Source: Massilia sp. IC2-477 (lineage in GTDB: Bacteria; Pseudomonadota; Gammaproteobacteria; Burkholderiales; Burkholderiaceae_D). Taken from it: a DNA stretch of 64,000 nucleotides. Below are positions 43,596 to 52,169 of this stretch, in pieces (within the stretch, counting starts at the first letter, position 1; every line of letters starts with the position of its first letter). Under the pieces are notes generated by a model that was not told the DNA's origin, did not search any database, and saw only the letters and a list, made by a program, of their open reading frames with translations. The DNA lies in assembly GCF_020707265.1 (NCBI RefSeq), contig NZ_JAJFEQ010000011.1, positions 1 through 64,000 on the forward strand, given 5' to 3'. The translations under genes and the position numbers were made by a program.

Positions 43596-43609
43596 TTGAT
43601 TTACATCAA
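43596..43609. promoter_or_regulatory. FNR/ANR box
   Basis: TTGATTTACATCAA is a perfect TTGAT-N4-ATCAA site. It lies 128 bases before the porin start, in AT-rich DNA, with A/T-rich -10-like sequence (AAATAAATAAT, 43634-43644) at a distance fitting class II activation. It implies control by oxygen level. Confidence 0.75.
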
Positions 43610-43736
43610 GCATTTAGGAATTTTGTTCTAGGGAAATAAATAATGCATCACTACAATTTATATCAGCAAATCCGTCAATTTCCATCTTGTCCGGGATTTG
43701 CCGAGCAACTCTCTCAACCTGAATGCAGATCGAAAC

Positions 43737-44975
43737 ATGAAAAAAAATACCATTTTCGCCGCGCTGGTCCTGCCCTTAGCCATCGCGTCCGCCCATGCCC
43801 AGACCTCCGGCGCCCGTATCAGCGGCTTCGGTACCGGCGCCCTGACCGTCTCGGATGAAGACAAGGCCGAGTTCGCCCGCCCGAATCAGTCCAGCGGCGT
43901 TCGCAAGGATCCGCGTACCGGCGTCGACTCGAACCTCGGCCTGCAGGCCGACTACGCGGTCAACGACTGGCTGTCGCTGACCGGCCAGGGCCTGGTGCGC
44001 AAGGACGGCGAAGACAACTTCGGCGCCGAACTGAGCTGGGCCTTTGCCAAGTTCAAGCTGTCTGACCAGCTGAGCGTGCGCGCCGGCCGCATGGGCCTGC
44101 CGGCTTTCATGATTTCGGACTACCGCAATGTCGGCTACGCCAACACCTTCGTCCGTCCGCCTTCGGAAGTGTATTCGCAGGTGCCGCTCAACAGCGTCGA
44201 CGGTGTCGACCTGACCTGGGCCCAGGAATTCGCCGGCACGACCTTCACCGCCCAGCTCGCGGCTGGCCGCAGCAAGGCGACCATCACCGGCGGCGCACAC
44301 GCGGATGCCAGCGACGTGCGCGCGCTCAACCTGAGCGCCGAGCGTGGCCCCTTCACCCTGCGTTTCGGCCGCACCGAAGCCAAGGTGACCATTGACGATT
44401 CCGCCTCGCTCAACACCCTGGTCTCGACCTTCGACAACGCCGGCAACACCTTCAGGATCAGCCAGCTGAACGACATCGCGCGCCTGGTCGAGAACAAGAA
44501 AAAGAAGGGCACCTTTACCTCGGTCGGCCTGAGCATGGACTGGAACAACATCGTCGCCCAGACCGAATACGCCAAGCGCAAGCTGCCGGGCATTTCGGAT
44601 GCCACCGACTCCTGGTACGCGATGGCCGGCTACCGCATCGGCAAGCTGCTGCCTTACTACACCCACGCCAAGCTGTCGTCGAAGAGCAGCTTCGTCAATA
44701 CCTTGCCGACCGCTTGTGCCACCGGCGCCGCCGCGGCCTGCACCCCGACCGTGCGTTCGCTGCGCGGCACCGTGGACAGCCTGCGCGCGAATGCACTCGG
44801 CCAGTCGCAGTCCACCGACACGCTGGGCCTGCGCTGGGACTTCGCCAGCTCAGCCGACATCAAGTTCCAGGTCGACCGCATCAAGCCGCAAGGCAAAGGC
44901 CTGTTCGTGCAGGCGCAACCGGGCTTCAAGGGCCCGGTGCTGGTCGGCACCGTCGCTGTCGACTTCGTCTTCTAA
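43737..44975 (+). CDS. Outer membrane porin
   Basis: 412 residues from the ATG at 43737. Signal peptide 1-22 (cleavage near AHA-Q). The mature protein shows alternating hydrophobic/polar strands of a beta-barrel and ends in Phe (VAVDFVF), the outer membrane insertion signal. Acidic and basic residues point to a general porin, but a specific channel cannot be excluded. A Cys pair (ACATGAAAAC) in a probable external loop is unusual. It begins a set of three genes: porin, short periplasmic binding protein (10 bases later) and chemoreceptor. Confidence 0.82.
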   Translation: MKKNTIFAALVLPLAIASAHAQTSGARISGFGTGALTVSDEDKAEFARPNQSSGVRKDPRTGVDSNLGLQADYAVNDWLSLTGQGLVRKDGEDNFGAELSWAFAKFKLSDQLSVRAGRMGLPAFMISDYRNVGYANTFVRPPSEVYSQVPLNSVDGVDLTWAQEFAGTTFTAQLAAGRSKATITGGAHADASDVRALNLSAERGPFTLRFGRTEAKVTIDDSASLNTLVSTFDNAGNTFRISQLNDIARLVENKKKKGTFTSVGLSMDWNNIVAQTEYAKRKLPGISDATDSWYAMAGYRIGKLLPYYTHAKLSSKSSFVNTLPTACATGAAAACTPTVRSLRGTVDSLRANALGQSQSTDTLGLRWDFASSADIKFQVDRIKPQGKGLFVQAQPGFKGPVLVGTVAVDFVF

Positions 44976-44985
44976 GGAGCACCCA

Positions 44986-45393
44986 ATGAAACAAGTGATT
45001 CAGGCAAGTATCGCCGCCCTCAGCTTCGCGCTGGCCCTGCCGGCCATGGCCGAAGTCGTCGTGATCGTCAACCCGAAGGCCGCCGAGGCAACGATGAGCA
45101 AGGACCAGGTCGCACAGGTCTTTCTCGGCAAGCAGGGCGCCCTGACGCCGGTTGACCAGTCGGAAGGCGCCGCCGTCCGCGGCGAGTTCTACAAGAAGGT
45201 GACCGAGCGTGAACCGGCCCAGGTGAAGTCGCTGTGGTCGAAGCTGGTGTTCACCGGCAAAGCCACGATGCCGAAGGAAGTCGGCGACAGCGCCGCCGTC
45301 AAGAAGGCCGTCGCCGCCGACCCGAAACTCATCGGCTATATCGAGAAGAGCGCACTGGACGGCAGCGTCAAGGCTGTCTATACGGCTCCGTAA
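44986..45393 (+). CDS. Short PstS-like periplasmic binding protein
   Basis: 135 residues with signal peptide 1-22 (ALPAMA-E). The mature part resembles the N-terminal lobe of phosphate/oxyanion-binding proteins (VVVIVNPKAAEATMSKDQVAQVFLGK, then GEFYKKV and PKLIGYIEKSALDGSVKAVY). At 113 mature residues it is about half a usual two-lobe binding protein, so it cannot close on a ligand in the normal way. Strong ribosome site (AAGGAG). Its place between a porin and a chemoreceptor suggests ligand capture for the receptor rather than ABC uptake; no ABC permease is present. Confidence 0.8.
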   Translation: MKQVIQASIAALSFALALPAMAEVVVIVNPKAAEATMSKDQVAQVFLGKQGALTPVDQSEGAAVRGEFYKKVTEREPAQVKSLWSKLVFTGKATMPKEVGDSAAVKKAVAADPKLIGYIEKSALDGSVKAVYTAP

Positions 45394-45469
45394 TCCACCC
45401 CTAGCCAGCGGCTAGTCCGCCCAGCCCCCGGTTCGCCGCGGGCTGGGCGGCATTTCAGGAAGCGAACAC

Positions 45470-47050
45470 ATGAGCATCAAGCGCAGGATCTGGGCATTGC
45501 CGGTCATCTCGGCCATCATCTTTGGACTTGGAGTCGCGGCAAGTGCCAGCTTCGCGACGGGTGCCCTGGATTCCATCCATACCACCGAAGACACCGATTA
45601 TCCCGTGCTCGATACGGCCAAGGCGCTGCCGGCCGATATCGAAGCCATCACCAACGGCCTGCGCGACGCTGTCGCCGAAGGCGACAAGGCGCGTATCGCC
45701 CAGTTCGATGCGCAGGCCGCCAAGGTACGCGCCCGCATCGCCGCGCTCGCACAACTCGAAGGCATGGCCGCCACCGGCCAGGGTCTGGCGAAGTCCTTCG
45801 ACGCCTACTATGCCCCGGCCCTGTCGGCCACCAAGATCATGCTCGAGCTGGAGCAGGGCGACCCCCAGGCCACCGTGGCGCGCATGCAGGACGGACTGGC
45901 TGCCCTGAACAAGGATGTGGCCCGTTTCGGCGAGAGCGCCCAGCGCCAGTTCAAGGCCGGCATTGCGCGCAGCGCGGACAGTGTCCGGAGCGTGCTGATC
46001 GCCATGGTCGGCGCCGCCCTGCTGGTGGTCGGCGCACTGGCGCTGGTGTCGTGGTTCGTGGTGCGCACCATCTGGCAGCAGCTGGGCGGCGAGCCGGAAT
46101 ATGCGCGCGACATCACCCGCGCCGTGGCGGCCGGCGACCTGTCGATGGAGATCCGGACCGACGCCGGCGACCAGCAAAGCCTGCTGGCTGCACTGCGCGA
46201 CATGCGCGAGCGCCTGGCCGGCATGGTGGCCGGCATCAAGGAGTCGGCCGACACCATTGCCGTCGCCAGCAGCGAGATCGCCAGCGGTAATGCCGACCTG
46301 GCCAGCCGGACCGAAGCCCAGGCCGGCAGCGTGGAGAACACCACGCGCGCCATGGAATCGCTCACCGAGACCGTGCGTACCAATGCGGACAATGCCGACG
46401 AGGCCAATGCGCTGGTCGTCGAAGCCAGCGGCATTGCGCTGCGCGGCGGCGAAGTGGTGGGCAGCGTCGTGAGCACCATGGGCGCCATCAATGCCTCGTC
46501 CCGCAAGATCGTCGAGATCATCTCGGTGATCGATGGCATCGCGTTCCAGACCAATATCCTGGCGCTGAATGCGGCGGTGGAAGCGGCGCGCGCAGGCGAG
46601 CAGGGACGTGGCTTTGCGGTGGTGGCAAGCGAGGTGCGCAACCTGGCCCAGCGCAGCGCGGCGGCCGCCCGGGAAATCAAGGAGCTGATCGGCGATTCGG
46701 TGGCAAAGGTCGATGCGGGCACCGCGCTGGTCGACGAGGCCGGCGCCACGATGGACCAGATCGTCGCTGCGGTGAGCAAGGTGCAGACGATCATGGCCGA
46801 GATCAGCGAAGCGGGCCAGCGCCAGCGCAGCGGCATCGAACAGATCGGCGGCGCGATCGGCAGCGTGGACCAGATGACCCAGCAGAACGCGGCCCTGGTC
46901 GAGGAAGCGTCGGCCGCAGCCGAATCGCTGACCGAGCAGACATCCCACCTGGCCACTGCGCTCGCGGTGTTCAAGCTCGGCACATCAGTGGCGCCGGCGC
47001 GCCATGCCCGTGCGGACGCCCGCCTGGTACTGGGCGCTCCCGCCCGCTGA
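45470..47050 (+). CDS. Methyl-accepting chemotaxis protein
   Basis: 526 residues. Membrane helix 1 about 8-29, a helical periplasmic domain about 30-175, helix 2 about 180-202, HAMP about 203-255 and a cytoplasmic signalling domain with the hairpin tip FQTNILALNAAVEAARAG and FAVVASEVRNLAQRS (about 360-405). No C-terminal NWETF-type tether. The periplasmic domain resembles a four-helix bundle that could take input directly or from a binding protein. It is 76 bases after the binding-protein gene. A hairpin with the porin operon was not found, so cotranscription is likely but not certain. Confidence 0.9.
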   Translation: MSIKRRIWALPVISAIIFGLGVAASASFATGALDSIHTTEDTDYPVLDTAKALPADIEAITNGLRDAVAEGDKARIAQFDAQAAKVRARIAALAQLEGMAATGQGLAKSFDAYYAPALSATKIMLELEQGDPQATVARMQDGLAALNKDVARFGESAQRQFKAGIARSADSVRSVLIAMVGAALLVVGALALVSWFVVRTIWQQLGGEPEYARDITRAVAAGDLSMEIRTDAGDQQSLLAALRDMRERLAGMVAGIKESADTIAVASSEIASGNADLASRTEAQAGSVENTTRAMESLTETVRTNADNADEANALVVEASGIALRGGEVVGSVVSTMGAINASSRKIVEIISVIDGIAFQTNILALNAAVEAARAGEQGRGFAVVASEVRNLAQRSAAAAREIKELIGDSVAKVDAGTALVDEAGATMDQIVAAVSKVQTIMAEISEAGQRQRSGIEQIGGAIGSVDQMTQQNAALVEEASAAAESLTEQTSHLATALAVFKLGTSVAPARHARADARLVLGAPAR

Positions 47051-47182
47051 AGCGGCGGCGGCGGGAGGCCTCGCTCCCGCCGCTTTCTGCTGATGTGGTG
47101 ATAATGACAAGCATGCCTGGCCTCCTGCGCCGTACGCCCGTGCGGCGCGTGCACGTTTCCCCCGACCAAAAATGAAAATGGC

Positions 47183-47225
47183 TGTCGCACTTCTGCAAGA
47201 ACTTGTCAGGTAGCGTTTCTATAAT
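47183..47225 (+). promoter_or_regulatory. ArgR operator and promoter of the ast operon
   Basis: TGTCGC (47183-47188), 8 bases, AA (47197-47198), 5 bases, then TGTCAG (47204): the first half matches the Pseudomonas ArgR half-site TGTCGC-N8-AA, and a second, weaker half-site starts 21 bases later, as in direct-repeat operators. TATAAT at 47220-47225 is the -10. The second half-site covers the poor -35, the layout of an activated promoter. Start codon 60 bases on. Confidence 0.75.
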
Positions 47226-47284
47226 GGCTCGATCCTGCGCGGCGTTTCGCCCTGCACAACCGACTTATAGATGAGGAAGAAGCC

Positions 47285-48526
47285 ATGAACGCAAAGCTTG
47301 ATTCGGGTGTCACCACGCGGCCTGTCACTCGGCAGACCTTCGACGAAGTCCTCGTCCCGACCTACGCCCCGGCCGCGATGGTGCCGGTGCGCGCCGCGGG
47401 CCTGGACCTGTGGGACCAGGAAGGCAAGCAGTATCTGGACTTCACCTCGGGCATCGCCGTCTCCAGCCTGGGCCACTGCAATCCGCAGATCGTCGCTGCC
47501 CTGACCGAGCAGGCCAACAAGGTCTGGCACCTGGGTAACGGCTACACCAACGAGCCGGTGCTGCGCCTGGGCCTGGCCCTGACCGAAGCCACCTTCGCCG
47601 ACCGCGCCTTCTTCTGCAACTCGGGCGCCGAAGCCAACGAAGCAGCCCTGAAGCTGGCTCGCAAGTACGCCCACACCAAGTTCGGTCCGCACAAGTCGCG
47701 CATCGTGTCCTTCCTGTCGTCCTTCCACGGCCGCACCCTGTTCACCGTTTCGGTGGGCGGCCAGCCGAAGTACACCGAAGGCTTCGAGCCGCTGCCGCAG
47801 GAAATCAACCACATCCCGTACAACGACATCGAAGCCGCGCGCGCCGCCATCCTAGATGACGTCGCGGCCGTGATCGTCGAGCCGATCCAGGGCGAAGGCG
47901 GCGTGATCCCGGGCGACCACGCCTTCCTGAAGGCGCTGCGCGAACTCTGCGACCAGACCGGCGCCCTGCTGGTGTTCGACGAAGTGCAGTCGGGCGTGGG
48001 CCGTACCGGCGCCTTCTACGCCTACATGGATACCGGCGTCACCCCGGACATCCTGACCTCGGCCAAGGCCCTGGGCAACGGCTACCCGATCGGCGCCATG
48101 CTGACCACCGAGGAAATCGGCAAGCACTTCAACGTCGGCTCGCACGGCACCACCTATGGCGGCAACCCGCTGGCGGCCACCGTCGGCCTGAAGGTGGTCG
48201 AGACCATCAACCAGCCAAGCTTCCTGGCGCGCGTGAAGGAAGCGAGCAGCAAGATCTTCGCCAACCTCGAAAAGCTGGCCGGCGAGTACCCGCAGCTGTT
48301 CGGCAAGCCGCGCGGCCAGGGCCTCCTGATCGGCCTGCCGATGGCCGGCGAATACAAGGGCCGTTCCAAGGACTACACCAAGGTCTGCGAAAAGCTCGGC
48401 CTGATGCTGCTGATCGCCGGTCCGGACGTGGTGCGCCTGGCGCCGGCGCTGATCGTGTCGGACGAGCAGATCGCGCAAGCCGACCGCCTGATGCGCGAAG
48501 CCGTCGAAGCCTTCATCGCGGGCTGA
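47285..48526 (+). CDS. astC: Succinylornithine/acetylornithine transaminase
   Basis: 413 residues, class III PLP aminotransferase. Motifs: SGAEANEAALKLARKY (about 114), FHGRTLFTVS (about 148), GEGGVIPGDHAFL, VFDEVQSGVGRTG and the PLP lysine in TSAKALGNGYP (about 262). In the AST pathway it converts N2-succinylornithine with 2-oxoglutarate to succinylglutamate semialdehyde and glutamate. AstC and ArgD are close; its position as first gene of the ast operon favours AstC, though it may also serve as ArgD. Ribosome site GAGGAAG. Confidence 0.92.
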   Translation: MNAKLDSGVTTRPVTRQTFDEVLVPTYAPAAMVPVRAAGLDLWDQEGKQYLDFTSGIAVSSLGHCNPQIVAALTEQANKVWHLGNGYTNEPVLRLGLALTEATFADRAFFCNSGAEANEAALKLARKYAHTKFGPHKSRIVSFLSSFHGRTLFTVSVGGQPKYTEGFEPLPQEINHIPYNDIEAARAAILDDVAAVIVEPIQGEGGVIPGDHAFLKALRELCDQTGALLVFDEVQSGVGRTGAFYAYMDTGVTPDILTSAKALGNGYPIGAMLTTEEIGKHFNVGSHGTTYGGNPLAATVGLKVVETINQPSFLARVKEASSKIFANLEKLAGEYPQLFGKPRGQGLLIGLPMAGEYKGRSKDYTKVCEKLGLMLLIAGPDVVRLAPALIVSDEQIAQADRLMREAVEAFIAG

Positions 48527-48543
48527 TCCCCAGCCTGCCTGCG

Positions 48544-48575
48544 GCCGGCCAATCCTTCGGGTGCGGCCGGCTTTG
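48544..48575 (+). terminator. Weak hairpin between astC and aruF
   Basis: GCCGGCC (48544-48550) pairs with GGCCGGC (48565-48571), then TTTGCCGTTTT. It may lower transcription into the rest of the operon or stabilise the astC part of the mRNA. Confidence 0.45.
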
Positions 48576-48617
48576 CCGTTTTGAGTTGAACCGTTTGCTC
48601 CATCTTAGGGAGTTCGC

Positions 48618-49646
48618 ATGTATGTAGTTCGTCCGGTAGAGCGCGGAGATATCGGCGCCCTCGAGGCACTGGGGGCGGTGTCGATCCCCGGCGTGCACAC
48701 GCTGCCGCGCACGCGCGAGGCCATCGTCGCGGCGGTCGAGCGCTCGATCGCCTCGTTCGCCGCCCACGTCGACATCCCGAGCGAGGAGTCCTACCAGTTC
48801 GTGCTGGAAGACCTGCGCACGCATGAGGTGGTCGGCACCTCGTCGATCCACGCCTCGGCCGGCTCGAACGGCACCTATTTCGCCTTCCGCAACGACGTGA
48901 TCCAGCAGGTGTCGCGCGACCTGAACATCAGCCACAGCGTGCACGCGCTGACCCTGTGCTCGGAACTGACCGCGTATTCGCACCTGTCGGGCTTCTACAT
49001 CCGCAACCGCGACAGCGCCGGCCTCGAAGCCGCGCTGCTGTCGCGCGCGCGCCTGCTGTACGCCGTGCTGGCGCCGCAGCGCTTCGGCGACCGCTTCTTC
49101 GTGCCGCTGGCCGGTGTCACCGATGGCGAGGGCCAGTCGCCGTTCTGGAACGCGCTGGGCCGCAAGTTCTTCAAGATGGACTTCCTCGACGCCGAGCGCG
49201 TCATCGACGGCGCCCGCAACCGCACCCTGATCGTCGAGCTGATGCCGCACTACCCGGTCTACGTGCCGCTGCTGCCGGGCGACGCCCAGGCAGCGCTCGG
49301 CCAGATCCACCCGAGCGGCCAGCTGGCCTTCAACCTGCTGACGGAAGAAGGCTTCGAGGCCGACGAGTACATCGACATTTTCGATGGCGGCCCGATCCTG
49401 CAGGCCCACAAGAACGCGCTGCGCTCCGTCTGCGCGTCGCAGTTGCGCCAGGTCGAGAACGCCGGCCGCGCCGCCGGTTCCGACGAGCTGGTCACGTATG
49501 CGGTGGCCACCAGCGAAGCGAACTTCCGCGCCGTCATCACGTCCTGTCCGCCGGTCGATTCGGCGCAGGCCATCTGCCTGTCGCGCGACGCCCAGCAAGC
49601 GCTGGGCGTGTCCGCCGGCGACAGCGTTACCTGCGTGCGCATCTGA
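48618..49646 (+). CDS. aruF: Arginine N-succinyltransferase, alpha-type subunit
   Basis: 342 residues of the AstA family, which is split into two paralogous subunits in Pseudomonas (AruF and AruG); both occur here in tandem. It transfers succinyl from succinyl-CoA to the alpha-amino group of arginine, the first AST step. Conserved segments: MYVVRPVERGDIGALEALG, LHPQPR-equivalent LTLCSELTAYSHLSGFYI, FWNALGRKFFKMDF (about 177) and LMPHYPVYVPLLP. Ribosome site GGGAG. aruG starts 11 bases after its stop. Confidence 0.9.
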   Translation: MYVVRPVERGDIGALEALGAVSIPGVHTLPRTREAIVAAVERSIASFAAHVDIPSEESYQFVLEDLRTHEVVGTSSIHASAGSNGTYFAFRNDVIQQVSRDLNISHSVHALTLCSELTAYSHLSGFYIRNRDSAGLEAALLSRARLLYAVLAPQRFGDRFFVPLAGVTDGEGQSPFWNALGRKFFKMDFLDAERVIDGARNRTLIVELMPHYPVYVPLLPGDAQAALGQIHPSGQLAFNLLTEEGFEADEYIDIFDGGPILQAHKNALRSVCASQLRQVENAGRAAGSDELVTYAVATSEANFRAVITSCPPVDSAQAICLSRDAQQALGVSAGDSVTCVRI

Positions 49647-49657
49647 GAGAGGAACCG

Positions 49658-50692
49658 ATGCTCGTAATCCGTGCAGTAAAAACCGACGACCTGGACGCCC
49701 TGATCGAGATGGCGCGCCAGGCCGGCAGCGGCATGACCACGCTGAAACCCGACCGCAAGATGCTGGGCGACCGCGTCGCCACCGCGGTGGCTTCGTTCGA
49801 CGAAAGCATCCCGCCCGAGCAGCGCGACTACATGTTCGTGCTCGAGCACACGGGCGACCGCAGTATCGCCGGCGTGTGCGCGATCAAGGGCGCGGTCGGC
49901 CTCACCGAGCCGTTCTACAACTACCGCATCGGCACCCTGGTGCACTGCAGCCGCGAACTGAACGTGTTCACGCGCATGGAGACCCTGTACCTGTCGAACG
50001 ACCTGACCGGTGCCTCCGAACTGTGCTCGCTGTTCCTGCTGCCCCAGTACCGCGCCGGCTTCAACGGCAAGTGGCTCTCCAAGAGCCGCTTCCTGTTCAT
50101 CGCCCAGTTCCAGCAGCTGTTCACCGAGAAGATCATCGCCGAGATGCGCGGCTTCCAGGACGAGAACGGCGTATCGCCCTTCTATGAAGGCCTGGGCCGT
50201 CACTTCTTCAAGATGGATTTCGACCACGTCGACGGCCTGACCGCGATCGGCAAGAAGTCCTTCATCGCCGAACTGATGCCGCGCCAGCCGCTGTACGTCG
50301 ACTACCTGCCGGAGTCGGCGCGCGAAGTGATCGGCAAGGTCCACACCTCGACCCAGCCGGCGCGCAAGCTGTTGGAAAACGAGGGCATGCACTACGAAGG
50401 CTACGTCGACATTTTCGACGCCGGCCCGGTGCTGCAGGGCCGCGTGTCCGAGCTGCGCGCAGTGCGCGACAGCGTCTTGGCTATCGCCGAAGAAGGACAC
50501 GGCGAGGGCGAAACCGAGCACCTGCTGGTGTCGAACACCAAACTGACCGATTTCCGCATGATCCTGACCCGCGGCGTGCCCGGCGCCGCCCGCATCGCAC
50601 TGTCGGCCCAGGAGCTGTCGCAGCTGCACGTGCAGGCGGGCGACGAAGTACGCACGCTGCCCCTCAACACAAGGAAGAACGCGAATGCCTAA
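49658..50692 (+). CDS. aruG: Arginine N-succinyltransferase, beta-type subunit
   Basis: 344 residues from the ATG at 49658 with GAGAGGAAC upstream. A paralogue of the preceding gene: the segments FYEGLGRHFFKMDFDHVDGL and LMPRQPLYVDYLPESA match the aruF counterparts. The two presumably form a heteromeric enzyme. Its 3' end overlaps astD by 8 bases, which fixes tight translational coupling. Confidence 0.92.
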   Translation: MLVIRAVKTDDLDALIEMARQAGSGMTTLKPDRKMLGDRVATAVASFDESIPPEQRDYMFVLEHTGDRSIAGVCAIKGAVGLTEPFYNYRIGTLVHCSRELNVFTRMETLYLSNDLTGASELCSLFLLPQYRAGFNGKWLSKSRFLFIAQFQQLFTEKIIAEMRGFQDENGVSPFYEGLGRHFFKMDFDHVDGLTAIGKKSFIAELMPRQPLYVDYLPESAREVIGKVHTSTQPARKLLENEGMHYEGYVDIFDAGPVLQGRVSELRAVRDSVLAIAEEGHGEGETEHLLVSNTKLTDFRMILTRGVPGAARIALSAQELSQLHVQAGDEVRTLPLNTRKNANA

Positions 50693-52166
50693 TCTCTCGA
50701 ACTACATCGGCGGCGAGTGGCTCGCCGGCAGCGGCCCGGAGCTGGCCACCATCGATCCGTCGACCGGCAAGCAGACCTGGACCAGCAATGCCTCCACTGA
50801 GGAAGACGTTGCGCGCGCAGCCACGGCGGCCCGCGATGCCTTCGAAGCCTGGGCCCTGACGCCGCTGGAAGAACGCATCGCCATCTGCACCCGCTTTCGC
50901 GACCTGCTCAAGGAGCACAGCGAGGAACTGGCGTCCATCATCGCCGAAGAAGTGGGCAAGCCGCTGTGGGAAGCGCGTACCGAAGTGACGACCATGGCGA
51001 ACAAGATCGACATCTCGGTCCAGTCCTATGGTGCCCGCACCGGCGAGCTTGCTTCCAAGGTCGCCGACGGCAATGCCGTGCTGCGCCACCGCCCGCACGG
51101 CGTGTTCGCCGTCTATGGCCCGTATAACTTCCCCGGCCACCTGCCGAACGGCCACATCGTGCCGGCCCTGATCGCCGGGAACACCGTGGTGTTCAAGCCG
51201 AGCGAATATGCGCCGCGCACCGCCGTGAAAACCGTGCAGCTGTGGGAGCAGGCCGGCCTGCCCAAGGGCGTGCTGAACCTGGTCAACGGCGGCCGCGACA
51301 CCGGCGTGGCCCTCGGCCAGCAGCCGGATATCGACGGCATCCTGTTCACCGGCAGCAGCCAGACCGGCATGGCCCTGCACAAGCAGTTCGGCGGCAAGCC
51401 GGGCAAGATGCTGGCGCTGGAAATGGGCGGCAACAACCCGCTGGTGGTATGGGATATCCCGAGCGATCCGAAGCTGCTCGACGCCGCCGTGCACCACGCC
51501 GTGATGTCGGCCTTTATCTCGGCCGGCCAGCGCTGCACCTGCGCGCGCCGCCTGATCATCCAGGATTCGCCGCAGGCCCAGGCCTTCCTCGAGCGCCTGG
51601 TGCAGGTCGCATCGACCCTGCAGGTGGGCCCGTCGAAGGCCGAGCCGCAGCCCTTCATGGGACCTGTAGTCTCCGCAGCCGTCGCCGCCCGCCTGGTGCA
51701 GGCGCAGGCCGACATGGCCGCGAAAGGCGGCAAGGTGCTGTTGCCGATGAAGCAGCTCGACCCGAACGCAGGCTTCGTCACGGCCGGCATCGTCGACACC
51801 ACCGACGCGCAAGGCATCCCGGACGAAGAGTGGTTCGGCCCGCTGTTGCAGGTGATCCGCGTAAAGGATTTCGATGAAGCCCTGCGCGTAGCCAACGCCA
51901 CCGAGTACGGCCTGGCCGCGGCGCTGCTGTCGCCGTCGGAAGCGCTGTGGAAGCGCTTCTCGGTGCGCGCTCGCGCCGGCATCGTCAACTGGAACCGCCC
52001 GACCACCGGCGCGGCCAGCTCGGCCCCGTTTGGCGGCGTCGGCAAGTCGGGCAACCATCGCCCGAGCGCCTATTACGCCGCCGATTACTGCGCCTACCCG
52101 GTCGCCTCGATCGAGACGGCGGAACTCGAACTGCCGGCCAAGCTGTCGCCGGGCCTGACCTTTTAA
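50685..52166 (+). CDS. astD: N-succinylglutamate 5-semialdehyde dehydrogenase
   Basis: 493 residues, NAD+-dependent aldehyde dehydrogenase, usual length of AstD. Conserved: PYNFPGHLPNGHIVPAL (about 146), LALEMGGNNPLVV with the general-base Glu (about 244), and AGQRCTCARRL with the catalytic Cys (about 283). It oxidises succinylglutamate semialdehyde to succinylglutamate, the fourth AST reaction. Starts inside aruG; astB follows 3 bases after the stop. Confidence 0.95.
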   Translation: MPNLSNYIGGEWLAGSGPELATIDPSTGKQTWTSNASTEEDVARAATAARDAFEAWALTPLEERIAICTRFRDLLKEHSEELASIIAEEVGKPLWEARTEVTTMANKIDISVQSYGARTGELASKVADGNAVLRHRPHGVFAVYGPYNFPGHLPNGHIVPALIAGNTVVFKPSEYAPRTAVKTVQLWEQAGLPKGVLNLVNGGRDTGVALGQQPDIDGILFTGSSQTGMALHKQFGGKPGKMLALEMGGNNPLVVWDIPSDPKLLDAAVHHAVMSAFISAGQRCTCARRLIIQDSPQAQAFLERLVQVASTLQVGPSKAEPQPFMGPVVSAAVAARLVQAQADMAAKGGKVLLPMKQLDPNAGFVTAGIVDTTDAQGIPDEEWFGPLLQVIRVKDFDEALRVANATEYGLAAALLSPSEALWKRFSVRARAGIVNWNRPTTGAASSAPFGGVGKSGNHRPSAYYAADYCAYPVASIETAELELPAKLSPGLTF

Positions 52167-52169
52167 ACT

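Noticed and set aside
43643..43858. A 71-codon frame starting just after the AT-rich leader of the porin gene, possible leader peptide
   Set aside because: It runs into the porin gene in another phase, has no good ribosome site, and its second half is a shadow of the porin signal peptide region.
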